DNA from: an uncultured Clostridia bacterium
Lineage (GTDB): Bacteria; Bacillota; Clostridia; Oscillospirales; Acutalibacteraceae
Reading direction: 5' to 3'
Length of the DNA stretch: 64,000 nucleotides
Assembly: GCA_944384855.1 (NCBI GenBank)
Contig: CALWUY010000065.1
Coordinates: forward strand, 23,267-87,266
The notes under the pieces were generated by a model. That model had not been told where the DNA came from and ran no database searches. It saw nothing but the letters and a program-made list of their open reading frames with translations. This document shows positions 1 to 7,512 of this stretch, in pieces (the first letter of the stretch is position 1; each line of letters opens with the position of its first letter). The translations under genes and the position numbers were made by a program.

Positions 1-87
1 AACAGCTTCCTTTTTTCTCCTTTGCTCTGCAACATATTCTTCTCTGCGTTCAAACAGCGATTTTACCATTTCATCACAATTCTTCAT
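1..87 (-). CDS. N-terminus of a probable anti-sigma factor (partial)
   Basis: The gene runs off the left edge; 29 codons are visible, beginning MKNCDEMVKSLFERREEYV and rich in Arg, Glu and Lys. A GGAGGG ribosome site lies just upstream of the ATG. The start lies inside the 3' end of the ECF sigma gene (14-base overlap), so the two are translationally coupled. This placement and the charged cytoplasmic N-terminus fit a membrane anti-sigma factor that holds the sigma factor in the absence of a signal. The membrane segment would lie beyond the window, so the function is inferred mainly from context. Confidence 0.6.
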   Translation of the reverse strand, partial: MKNCDEMVKSLFERREEYVAEQRRKKEAV

Positions 88-631
88 AAATAAAGCCCTC
101 CTTTTCAAGTTCTGCTTTTAAAGCTTGTTTTGCGCGGTAAAGCAGGTTTTTTATCTGACGGTCATTTTTTCTCAGAATTACAGCTGCATCTTTGTTTGTA
201 AAATCCTCAAAATACACAAGCCAAAGAATATTTTTGTAATCTCTGTTCAACGCTGAGAACGCCTTATGAACTGCTATTTTTCTTTCATCCTTAATATACG
301 ATTTTTCAAGGCTTTCTTCTTCACTTAAATAATTTTCCATATCTTCAATAGGCGTATTGAGTTGTCTGGAATTTCGCCTTATGCTGTCTACCGCGGTATT
401 TCGCCCGATAGCATACAGCCAGGACTTAAATGTACTTTTACCCGAATATCTCGGCTTTTTAGTGATAAGTCTGAAAAAAGTATCTTCCGTCAGCTCCTCG
501 GCGACGTATAAATTGTTGACATAACCGTTCAAATAAAGAATCAGTCCATCCTTGTAATCATTTACTATTTCAATAATTCCCGTGTCATCACCTTCAAGGA
601 AACGGCGGTAGCTACTTGCACCGTTATCCAT
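74..631 (-). CDS. ECF-type RNA polymerase sigma factor
   Basis: A 185-residue sigma-70 family protein of the extracytoplasmic function type. Region 2 spans about residues 14-90, with the core-binding and -10 recognition helix around FKSWLYAIGRNTAVDSIRR. Region 4 spans about 120-172, with the HTH around NKDAAVILRKNDRQIKNLL that reads the -35 element. Region 3 is absent, as expected for this group. The ATG is preceded by a G-rich ribosome site. An ECF-style promoter 55 bases upstream suggests that the factor transcribes its own gene. A probable anti-sigma gene overlaps its 3' end. The signal and regulon cannot be read from the window. Confidence 0.9.
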   Translation of the reverse strand: MDNGASSYRRFLEGDDTGIIEIVNDYKDGLILYLNGYVNNLYVAEELTEDTFFRLITKKPRYSGKSTFKSWLYAIGRNTAVDSIRRNSRQLNTPIEDMENYLSEEESLEKSYIKDERKIAVHKAFSALNRDYKNILWLVYFEDFTNKDAAVILRKNDRQIKNLLYRAKQALKAELEKEGFIYEEL

Positions 632-685
632 TGACGCTCCCCCCCTTTTTGTGAAAGAGTATTTTTGTTCATCCCTTTCACTTAT

Positions 686-713
686 TAGTCGTATGAAAAC
701 GAAAAAAGTCTCA
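686..713 (-). promoter_or_regulatory. ECF-type autoregulatory promoter
   Basis: On the minus strand TGAGAC (713-708) and CGACTA (691-686) are separated by 16 bases. This resembles the TGAAAC-16-CGTCTA pattern of Firmicutes ECF sigma promoters rather than the housekeeping one. It lies 55 bases before the sigma factor ATG, so positive autoregulation is the natural reading. This is a motif match only. Confidence 0.55.
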
Positions 714-784
714 CAGACATTATAACTTTTTAAAAATAAAACAGCAATAAATCCCTTTAGTTAATCTGTGCGTAAATTTTTTAC

Positions 785-825
785 GCAAAAATCCCCGGCA
801 GAGTCTTTTATACACTGCCGGGGAT
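785..825 (-). terminator. Rho-independent terminator of the XRE gene
   Basis: A perfect 9-bp stem, CCCCGGCAG (793-801) with CTGCCGGGG (815-823), is followed on the minus strand by a run of T. It sits just after the stop of the membrane XRE regulator. Confidence 0.85.
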
Positions 826-844
826 CTATTACCAAACAAATATT

Positions 845-1354
845 TCATTTTTTCTCCCGTGTCAGGACGGCTCCTGCTATTGCTCCGATCAGGACAACCG
901 GCGCTGCCCTTACGAACAGCCACTCCAACGCGTGAAAGCCTACCCCCATAACCGCGGTTTCGGGTTTACTGTAATCCCACCCCAAATACGGACTGTTCAG
1001 CACAAATAAAACCGCAAAAATAATTACTATCAGCGCACACAACGAGATAAAACCCAAATGAAATATCTTTCTCCTCGTTGTTTTCCTTTTTGCGAGCTGC
1101 AGGTTTATAACCTCCAGCTTTTCGGAAATCACTTTTAAATCGTCCGGCTTTGGCTCATCAACCGTTTCTCCCAGCAAAACGCTTACGGAAGTTTCCAACA
1201 CTTCAGACAGGGAAATCAGCATATCGGAATCAGGGACAGACAAGCCTTTTTCCCATTTAGAAATTGTTTGCCGCACTACATTTAGTTTGATAGCGAGTTC
1301 CTCCTGCGAAAGTCCATTTGACTTTCTTAATGATTTAATATTTTCATTTAACAC
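845..1354 (-). CDS. Membrane-tethered XRE-family transcriptional regulator
   Basis: A 169-residue protein with an N-terminal Cro/C1-type HTH (about residues 5-60, including LSQEELAIKLNVVRQTISKW), a charged linker, and two hydrophobic segments near residues 96-118 and 138-160. Fusion of this HTH to a short membrane domain is common in Clostridia and suggests a DNA-binding protein held at the inner face of the membrane. The start is GTG at 1354, supported by AGGTGG nine to ten bases upstream. A palindrome overlapping its promoter suggests autoregulation. It is monocistronic, with its own terminator. Target genes are unknown. Confidence 0.85.
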   Translation of the reverse strand: MLNENIKSLRKSNGLSQEELAIKLNVVRQTISKWEKGLSVPDSDMLISLSEVLETSVSVLLGETVDEPKPDDLKVISEKLEVINLQLAKRKTTRRKIFHLGFISLCALIVIIFAVLFVLNSPYLGWDYSKPETAVMGVGFHALEWLFVRAAPVVLIGAIAGAVLTREKK

Positions 1355-1389
1355 TCTGGATAACCACCTTTCTTTCAGTCGTTATCATT

Positions 1390-1423
1390 ATCATATTCAA
1401 AACGAGCCGTTGCTTCAAGCAAC
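1390..1423 (-). promoter_or_regulatory. Promoter with palindromic operator for the XRE gene
   Basis: The minus strand carries TTGAAG (1418-1413), 17 bases, then TATGAT (1395-1390). A perfect 7-bp dyad, GTTGCTT-C-AAGCAAC (1409-1423), covers the -35 box and is a candidate operator for the adjacent HTH protein. The assignment is inferred from position. Confidence 0.5.
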
Positions 1424-1461
1424 GCATAATAACATTTTATCTGTTAGTCATAAGCTTGTTG

Positions 1462-1914
1462 CTATATATTTTTTCGCAAGTAAATCATATCTGTCAGCTT
1501 CACTCCGCCATCATAAATCGGGTGGTCATAATTATCAGTAAAGAAGTTCTTAATAATATGAGAGCGGATAAAACCGCACTTTTCATAAAATGGGATTGTT
1601 GATTTGCTGTCACCTGTTCCTACCTGCAATATTGAATAATCGCACTGATATTTTTTGATAATAAACTCAATCAATGCTTTACCGTAACCCCGCCCTTGAT
1701 ACTGTGGAACCACTGCAATATTTTTTATTTCCAGCACACCGTCGCCGACATCTAATACAACGCACTCCGCTTTGACACCGTTATCCTCCAAAATAAACAT
1801 TGTACCATTATTGAGATAGCGGTCTACCATATCTTCCTGCTCATCTGCCAACAGAAGCAAGTCAAGGTATTGCTTCTTATTTTTTGTTATTTCCCTTATA
1901 TTCATAATCTTCAT
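1462..1914 (-). CDS. GNAT-family N-acetyltransferase
   Basis: A 150-residue single-domain GNAT protein that would transfer an acetyl group from acetyl-CoA to an amine. The acetyl-CoA pyrophosphate-binding loop is visible as QGRGYGKA (about residue 75), after the beta-4 strand KNIAVVPQY. The C-terminal FYEKCGF motif is also typical of the fold. The acceptor cannot be told from sequence. The ATG at 1914 has only a weak ribosome site, and an ATG three codons in is an alternative. The gene stands alone among small accessory genes on the same strand. Confidence 0.85.
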   Translation of the reverse strand: MKIMNIREITKNKKQYLDLLLLADEQEDMVDRYLNNGTMFILEDNGVKAECVVLDVGDGVLEIKNIAVVPQYQGRGYGKALIEFIIKKYQCDYSILQVGTGDSKSTIPFYEKCGFIRSHIIKNFFTDNYDHPIYDGGVKLTDMIYLRKNI

Positions 1915-2011
1915 CCAATATTTTTGATTTTCAAAACATACAATCTAAATAAAATACCAACCTTTTGATATATTTACAACCGGCTGCTTTATATCCATTC
2001 CAGTCTTATTA

Positions 2012-2479
2012 TTACTCGGTTCTTCTTTTATAAATATTCTTTATACGTTTAATTTTTATAACGCCTGTCATTATAAGAGCAAAGAATATAAAAACAAAAG
2101 AACCGATTATACCTGCTATCAAATTTGAAATGTCCGTAGACAATACATTGGTATGCTCGTCAGGCGACTTAGGGTTATATTTTATTTCAAAAGTGCTTCC
2201 GACGTTTTTTGAATAATCAGCAGTTGCGTAAACAGTTCCCGTATAAACTTTTTCATCAACCGTATATTCGTAAACTAAATCATATACGGTCTTCCGCGTT
2301 TTTGTTTTTATCCCTTTTCTCTCGATGCGCTGCTGCACATCTATTACCGTTGCGGTTGCAGCCTGCCAATCTCTTTGATTACAGTTTTCGATAAAATTAC
2401 TTGTACTTTTAACAATAAAATATAAACCGACTAATGCAAAAATAATTCCTAATATTTTAAAAAACGGTATATCTTTCAT
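2012..2479 (-). CDS. DUF3592 membrane protein
   Basis: A 155-residue protein with a transmembrane segment near residues 8-24, a middle beta-rich region (about 35-105), and a second transmembrane segment near 115-138, followed by a basic tail. The middle part, with ATATVIDVQQR at its start and FEIKYNPKSPDEH near its end, matches the pattern of DUF3592 proteins, whose role is not established. The ATG at 2479 was chosen because AAGGGGA lies six to seven bases upstream; a TTG two codons earlier abuts that site. No neighbour points to a pathway. Confidence 0.7.
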   Translation of the reverse strand: MKDIPFFKILGIIFALVGLYFIVKSTSNFIENCNQRDWQAATATVIDVQQRIERKGIKTKTRKTVYDLVYEYTVDEKVYTGTVYATADYSKNVGSTFEIKYNPKSPDEHTNVLSTDISNLIAGIIGSFVFIFFALIMTGVIKIKRIKNIYKRRTE

Positions 2480-2621
2480 CCTCAATCCCCTTATAAATTA
2501 TGTTCTGTATTTTATAAAAAAACACAATTCCAAAAATCAAAATATTTACCTGAATAACAAAGTCATTAAGGTTAGATTTGTTTTTGTTCCGAAGTGTAAA
2601 TTTTTCAATTTGACATTGTTT

Positions 2622-3134
2622 TTATAAATCAATATCTATTTCATAGACATCATCAATAAATACTTTATTGACACCGTATTTTTCAGCAAGCTCCAAAATC
2701 CGCGCATTATCTTCTAAAACATTTTCTATCGTACACCAATCATCATTTAAACGATTTTCAACTGCATTGGCATATTTTTTAATATCGCTGAAATGGTTTA
2801 CAATATAACGTTCGCTCATAATAAGACAATAGTATCTGATATAATCAAGATATTCCTTTTCAAAATCCTTTTCCCAATCAAAAGGGATGTAATACCCCTC
2901 AACAATCAGATTTTGTCTGTTTTCTATAACAGTTTTAATGATTTCCCGAATGATCGGCCACATATAATTTGTAAGCTCACTGTCATTTTCCGGAGTAAGA
3001 TTAGTATAACCGCTGCGAATTAAGCCCATTTTCAAATGATCTATTGAAAAATACGGATAACCGTACTTTTCAAGCAACTGCTGTGCTAAATTCGTTTTTC
3101 CTGTATGAGATGCGCCGCAAATCAATATTACCAT
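2622..3134 (-). CDS. P-loop kinase-like protein
   Basis: A 170-residue nucleotide-binding protein. It begins MVILICGASHTGKTNLAQQL, where GASHTGKT is a Walker A loop, and continues with a DHLKMGLIR segment like the second strand and helix of small-molecule kinases. NLIVEGYYIP near residue 78 resembles the Walker B strand of adenylate/shikimate-kinase-like and zeta-toxin-like proteins. I cannot name the substrate. The ATG at 3134 is chosen because AAGGA lies about ten bases upstream and the P-loop follows at once. No antitoxin gene is adjacent, so a toxin role is not supported. Confidence 0.7.
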   Translation of the reverse strand: MVILICGASHTGKTNLAQQLLEKYGYPYFSIDHLKMGLIRSGYTNLTPENDSELTNYMWPIIREIIKTVIENRQNLIVEGYYIPFDWEKDFEKEYLDYIRYYCLIMSERYIVNHFSDIKKYANAVENRLNDDWCTIENVLEDNARILELAEKYGVNKVFIDDVYEIDIDL

Positions 3135-3156
3135 CGTATACACATCCTTGAAAACC

Positions 3157-3612
3157 TTAATCGTTTCGCTCTTTTTTCATTATATAATTAGTTAAAAAAA
3201 TACCGCCGCGTTCAACCTTTTGTTCTTTTATAACACCGTATCCCCGTTTTTCAAAAAAAGGTTTAGCGGTTATGGAAGCGTGGACAGTTATTGTTCCTGT
3301 CACAGCCTGTTCCAAGTCGTTGCATATAGCTGTTGCGATACCTTTCCCCTGAAAATCTTTATGGACATACAGTCTATTGAGATAACCGTTTTTCTCTATG
3401 TCTCCGAAACCGACAATAATTTCATTTTCAACCGCTACAATACCGTAATGTTCTGTAAACGACCGGTTCCATTCCTCCAAATCAAAACGCCCCGTTGCCC
3501 ACACATCAAGCTGTTCTTTCGTATAGTCCTTTGCATTAACCGTATGTACTGTGTTATAAAACAATTCTGTTATAGCCTTGCAATCTGATTGCCGGCATTT
3601 TCTGATTTCCAC
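3157..3612 (-). CDS. YafP-like GNAT acetyltransferase
   Basis: A 151-residue GNAT protein resembling Escherichia coli YafP along its length: an N-terminal IRKCRQSDCKAITELF segment, the acetyl-CoA loop QGKGIATAI, and the characteristic tail TVHASITAKPFFEKRGY with FLTNYIMKK. YafP-type enzymes acetylate small amine compounds; the physiological substrate here is unknown. The start is GTG at 3612 with GGAG nine bases upstream. It lies 22 bases before the P-loop kinase gene on the same strand, so the two may be co-transcribed. Confidence 0.85.
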   Translation of the reverse strand: MEIRKCRQSDCKAITELFYNTVHTVNAKDYTKEQLDVWATGRFDLEEWNRSFTEHYGIVAVENEIIVGFGDIEKNGYLNRLYVHKDFQGKGIATAICNDLEQAVTGTITVHASITAKPFFEKRGYGVIKEQKVERGGIFLTNYIMKKERND

Positions 3613-3666
3613 TTTTCATTACTCCGATATTATATTTCACAAAATTCAAATTTGCAACCTGTTTTT

Positions 3667-3699
3667 AAAAATGGGCAGTCTCAGATGAGATTGCCCATT
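3667..3699 (-). terminator. Probable terminator after lysS
   Basis: AATGGGCA (3670-3677) pairs with TGCCCATT (3692-3699), with a further TCTC/GAGA helix inside. On the minus strand the stem is followed by a short T run. It lies 128 bases after the lysS stop and just upstream of the GNAT gene. The 3700-3826 stretch between it and lysS contains nothing else I recognise. Confidence 0.5.
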
Positions 3700-3826
3700 G
3701 GCTTTGTTGATTATGCAATTTTTCAATCTGTGCACACTTTTTATGCGCCAAATGATGTAAAAGTGCGTTGCCGCAGCTTTTAAAACTATTAAGTACGTCC
3801 TGTTTTGTCACCCAAAACGGTACATC

Positions 3827-5779
3827 TTAATAGAGCTTTGCGCCTGCCGGAATATGATTGTCCACCATCAGAAGATGAAGCTTTTCTTCGCCTTCCTCAC
3901 TGTGTACCGCCGAAATCAGCATACCGCAGGAATCAATGCCCATCATCGCCCTCGGCGGAAGATTGGTAATAGCGATACAGGTCTTGCCAACCAGTTCTTC
4001 CGGTTCGTAATACTCATGAATACCGCTTAAAATCACTCGGTCAGTGCCTGTACCGTCATCCAAGACGAATCTGAGAAGCTTTTTGCTCTTAGGTACAGCT
4101 TCACATTCTTTTACCTTTACAGCTCTGAAATCGGACTTCGCGAAGGTTTCAAAGTCCACGAAATCCTTGAACAAAGGCTCGATTTCTACTTTGGTAAAAT
4201 CGATTTTTTCCGGCTCAGCCTTTACATCATTTGAGACGGTTTCAGGAGTATTATTTACTACATCATTTCCCGCATTTACATCTTTCAAGGGTTTCATCGT
4301 GGGGAACAATATTACCTCTCTGATGGTATCGGAATTTGTAAGCAGCATTACGGCCCTGTCAACACCTATTCCCATTCCACCGGTAGGAGGCATACCGTAT
4401 TCCATTGCCGTGAGAAAATCTTCATCAAGCATTTCTGCCTCATCGTCGCCGCGGTCACGAAGCTCCAGTTGTTTTTCAAAACGCTCTCTCTGAACAACAG
4501 GATCGTTAAGCTCCGAATAGGCATTCGCAAGCTCACTTCTGCAAATAAACAACTCAAATCTCTCAGTAAGTCTCGAATCTACAGGGGAAGCCTTGGTCAA
4601 AGGTGATACTTCAACAGGATACATTGTAATAAACGTCGGCTGTATGAGTTTCTCCTCAACCTTTTGGTCGAAACACGCATACAGCGCGTTCCCCCATGTC
4701 TTATCCGCCGTTTCAGCAAGTTCCACTCCTATACCCGACGCGGCTGCTACCGCTTCCATATCATCGGTTATAGCTCCGAAATCTATCCCGGCATACTCTT
4801 TTACCGCTTCGACCATCGTGAGCCGGCGCCAGCCCGGTGTAAGATCTATCTTTTCTCCCAACCATTCTACTTCATAGGTTCCTAAAATTTCTTTAGCCGC
4901 TCCGGATATTATGCCTTCCGCTATATCCATCATATCGTGGAAATCCGCGTACGCCTGGTATAACTCCACTGTTGTAAACTCAGGATTATGCTTAGGATCC
5001 ATACCTTCATTTCTGAATATCCTGCCTATTTCATAAACCCTGTCCATACCTCCGACAATAAGCCGTTTCAGCGGAAGCTCGGTTGCTATACGCATATACA
5101 TGGGTATGTCCAATGTGTTGTGGTGCGTAATAAACGGACGCGCCGCAGCGCCGCCTACAATCGTGTTAAGTACCGGCGTTTCAACCTCAATATAATTCAT
5201 ATTGTCAAGATACTTGCGCATAAATTTTATGAACTGCGAACGTATTATAAAATTACGCTTTACATTGTCATTCATGATCAGATCAACATAACGCTGTCTG
5301 AACCGTAAGTCATTATTCGTGAGACCGTGGAACTTCTCAGGCAGAGGCAGCAGCGACTTAGACAAAAGTTTGATTGACGTCACATGTACCGATATTTCGC
5401 CTGTCTGTGTTTTGAATACGGTACCTTCGACTCCTACTATATCTCCGACATCCCATTTTTTAAAACCGGCATAAACGTCTTCGCCCACATCTTCTCGTCT
5501 TACATACAGCTGAATTTTGCCGGTGGAATCCTTAATTCCCGCAAAGCTAGCCTTGCCCATTATGCGACGTGACATCATGCGGCCTGCTATACTGACACTT
5601 TTCCCTTCTGTATTTTCAAAGTCAGCCTTTATGCTCTCCGAATCATTTCGGACTTCATACTTTGTTATGATAAACGGATCATTCCCCGACTCTTTCAAAG
5701 CCGAAAGTTTGTCGCGCCTGACCTGTAATATTTCGTTCAAATCCTGCTGAGTGGCATTGTTTGTATTATTTTGATCCAT
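3827..5779 (-). CDS. lysS: Lysyl-tRNA synthetase (class II) with C-terminal tRNA-binding domain
   Basis: A 650-residue class II LysRS, which charges tRNA-Lys. After a short N-terminal helix comes the OB-fold anticodon domain (about 58-150), then the catalytic core with motif 1 (FIKFMRKYLDNMNYIEVETP), motif 2 (RNEGMDPKHNPEFTTVE) and motif 3 (GMGIGVDRAVML, near 475). Bacterial LysRS is usually close to 500 residues. Here about 110 extra residues from near 540 form a Trbp111/EMAP-II-type tRNA-binding OB domain (KSDFRAVKVKECEAVPKSKK and LPPRAMMGIDSCGMLISA), joined by an acidic Asn/Glu-rich linker. The gene follows greA by 33 bases and shares its promoter. The extension probably raises tRNA affinity. 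Confidence 0.96.
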   Translation of the reverse strand: MDQNNTNNATQQDLNEILQVRRDKLSALKESGNDPFIITKYEVRNDSESIKADFENTEGKSVSIAGRMMSRRIMGKASFAGIKDSTGKIQLYVRREDVGEDVYAGFKKWDVGDIVGVEGTVFKTQTGEISVHVTSIKLLSKSLLPLPEKFHGLTNNDLRFRQRYVDLIMNDNVKRNFIIRSQFIKFMRKYLDNMNYIEVETPVLNTIVGGAAARPFITHHNTLDIPMYMRIATELPLKRLIVGGMDRVYEIGRIFRNEGMDPKHNPEFTTVELYQAYADFHDMMDIAEGIISGAAKEILGTYEVEWLGEKIDLTPGWRRLTMVEAVKEYAGIDFGAITDDMEAVAAASGIGVELAETADKTWGNALYACFDQKVEEKLIQPTFITMYPVEVSPLTKASPVDSRLTERFELFICRSELANAYSELNDPVVQRERFEKQLELRDRGDDEAEMLDEDFLTAMEYGMPPTGGMGIGVDRAVMLLTNSDTIREVILFPTMKPLKDVNAGNDVVNNTPETVSNDVKAEPEKIDFTKVEIEPLFKDFVDFETFAKSDFRAVKVKECEAVPKSKKLLRFVLDDGTGTDRVILSGIHEYYEPEELVGKTCIAITNLPPRAMMGIDSCGMLISAVHSEEGEEKLHLLMVDNHIPAGAKLY

Positions 5780-5811
5780 ATTTACCTCATTCCTTAAGAT
5801 TTATTGATCTT

Positions 5812-6285
5812 CTATTTTGAAATATCAATAACTTTAAGTTTAAATTCGCCGCCCGGCGCTTCTACTATAACTTCGTCTCCTATTTTCTTTCCTAAAAGCG
5901 CTTTGCCTACAGGAGACTCATCCGATATAAGTCCCGCTCTCGGATCAGCTTCGGTAGATCCTACAACACGATATTCGCTTTCATCACCGTATTCGCAGTC
6001 GAGTACTTTAACCTTAACGCCGATTATTACGGATTTTGCTTTGCCTTTCACATCTTCAATAATTTCAACGTTTTTAAGCATTGCTTCTATCTCTACGATA
6101 CGGGCTTCGATTTTTGCCTGTTCGTTTTTCGCTTCATCATATTCGCTGTTTTCAGACAGATCTCCGTAACCGCGTGCAGTCTTGATTTTTTCTGCTATGT
6201 CGGCACGTCCCTGTGTTTTAAGAATCTCAAGTTCCTCCTGAAGTTTTTTCAGACCGTCATCGGTAATTTTGATAGTTTTAGCCAT
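5812..6285 (-). CDS. greA: Transcription elongation factor GreA
   Basis: At 157 residues it has the normal GreA length. Residues 1-75 form the antiparallel coiled coil that enters the RNA polymerase secondary channel, with the acidic tip in [16 protein letters not shown]. Residues 85-157 form the FKBP-like domain, including the conserved [16 protein letters not shown]. GreA stimulates cleavage of backtracked transcripts so that stalled polymerase can resume. It is the first gene of a greA-lysS operon under a consensus promoter. Confidence 0.97.
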   Translation of the reverse strand: MAKTIKITDDGLKKLQEELEILKTQGRADIAEKIKTARGYGDLSENSEYDEAKNEQAKIEARIVEIEAMLKNVEIIEDVKGKAKSVIIGVKVKVLDCEYGDESEYRVVGSTEADPRAGLISDESPVGKALLGKKIGDEVIVEAPGGEFKLKVIDISK

Positions 6286-6359
6286 TAAAAAAACCCACCC
6301 TTATCCGTTAATATGATTTTTTCTCATAAATATATCTATTGCAGAGTCATATAAAATAT

Positions 6360-6388
6360 ATTATATATTTTTATAATTAATATGTCAA
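6360..6388 (-). promoter_or_regulatory. Consensus sigma-70 promoter of greA-lysS
   Basis: TTGACA (6388-6383), 17 bases, TATAAT (6365-6360) on the minus strand, about 75 bases before the greA start. Both hexamers are perfect, fitting strong constitutive expression. Confidence 0.85.
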
Positions 6389-6492
6389 GGCTTAACTGCG
6401 GTATATTTTTGTACTTATTTTTTATAATTAATGTTGATATATTCCCGAAACTATTATATAATTATTTGGTAAAACTGCTTTTGAGGTTGATT

Positions 6493-7374
6493 ATGAAAAA
6501 TTTAATTGTTAATATTTTCAAAACCCTTTTCTTTTTTGATGCCGCAGTAATCGTGTTATCACTTCTGCCGGTAATTCAAAATTCCAATCCCGCATTGGCA
6601 AAGCTTATTTCAGAAGCATTAGTGCTGGCGGTAACAGTAATTTTCACTTTTGTCTTTTTAAGATTCGTTGAAAAAAACAAACTGAAATTTCCTTACGGCA
6701 AAAAGAAAGTAAAGCTTTTTTTTACGGGCTTTGGGGCCGGAGCTGTTATTCCGATAGCTTATATAGCCATTTTAGCCGCAACCAAAGATTTGAATTTTAT
6801 AGGATTCAATAAAATAGATCATGCTTATTATTGGATATTGGCATTGCTTTGCAACGCAATATCATCTGAGCTGCTTTTCAGAGGTTACCTGTTTTTATTA
6901 TATAAAAAATATTACGGGTTCACTTTCGCCGCCTTTGTGACAACCTTGCTTTTCTTATCTATGAATCTTAAACTATTTTCCATGGATACAAAATATATCA
7001 TCAATATTATACTTTTTAATATTCTGCTTTGTTTTCTTCTTGAGTTTTCAAACTCCGTTGTTGTTACAATAACCGCCCGCTTTGTTTACACCCTGCTCAG
7101 TACTTTCGTAATCGGAAGTCTTCCCTTGACCGAAGGATTTCCGGTATTGCTTAACCGAACATTTTCAGAAAATAAATATATGGTCGGTGAACCGTTTCCG
7201 ATAGAAAGCAGTACCCTTATTACACTGCTTATCATCTTTATTACCGTTTTATTTATTATTAAAAAATATCACCCGGTCAGACAGTTAAAAAAGCTTAATC
7301 AATATATTAAAAGCCGCCGCGGAAAAAAGCAGTATAAGCAAAATGTACGGTCACACAGGAAAATACGCAGTTAA
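6493..7374 (+). CDS. CPBP-type (Abi/CAAX) membrane protein with degenerate active site
   Basis: A 293-residue protein with about eight hydrophobic segments. The SSELLFRGYLFLLY segment (near residue 125) is recognisably the first motif of the CPBP intramembrane protease family, normally EExxxR. Here one Glu is replaced by Ser, the second-motif His appears to be Asn (LFLSMNL), and the third-motif His appears to be Arg (TITARFVYT). It may be a non-catalytic relative. The C-terminus is a very basic tail (about 35 residues). The ATG at 6493 has GAGG six bases upstream; longer reading frames lack a ribosome site. No immunity or bacteriocin genes are nearby. Confidence 0.65.
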   Translation: MKNLIVNIFKTLFFFDAAVIVLSLLPVIQNSNPALAKLISEALVLAVTVIFTFVFLRFVEKNKLKFPYGKKKVKLFFTGFGAGAVIPIAYIAILAATKDLNFIGFNKIDHAYYWILALLCNAISSELLFRGYLFLLYKKYYGFTFAAFVTTLLFLSMNLKLFSMDTKYIINIILFNILLCFLLEFSNSVVVTITARFVYTLLSTFVIGSLPLTEGFPVLLNRTFSENKYMVGEPFPIESSTLITLLIIFITVLFIIKKYHPVRQLKKLNQYIKSRRGKKQYKQNVRSHRKIRS

Positions 7375-7512
7375 ATAACCCTACGTAAAAACATTATTCA
7401 GGTATGCATTGATTTTTATCAGTATTGTAATTTCAAAATTTGTTGCTTATATGATTTCATCGGCATTCTGCAGTCAATCATAAAAAACATCAGATTACAG
7501 GAGTGTGATACT

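Noticed and set aside
2622-3134. Possible zeta-type toxin
   Set aside because: The P-loop fits many small kinases and no epsilon-like antitoxin gene is adjacent.
3589-3783. A 64-codon plus-strand frame across the lysS-GNAT gap
   Set aside because: It crosses a terminator hairpin, has no ribosome site and overlaps the start of the GNAT gene antisense.
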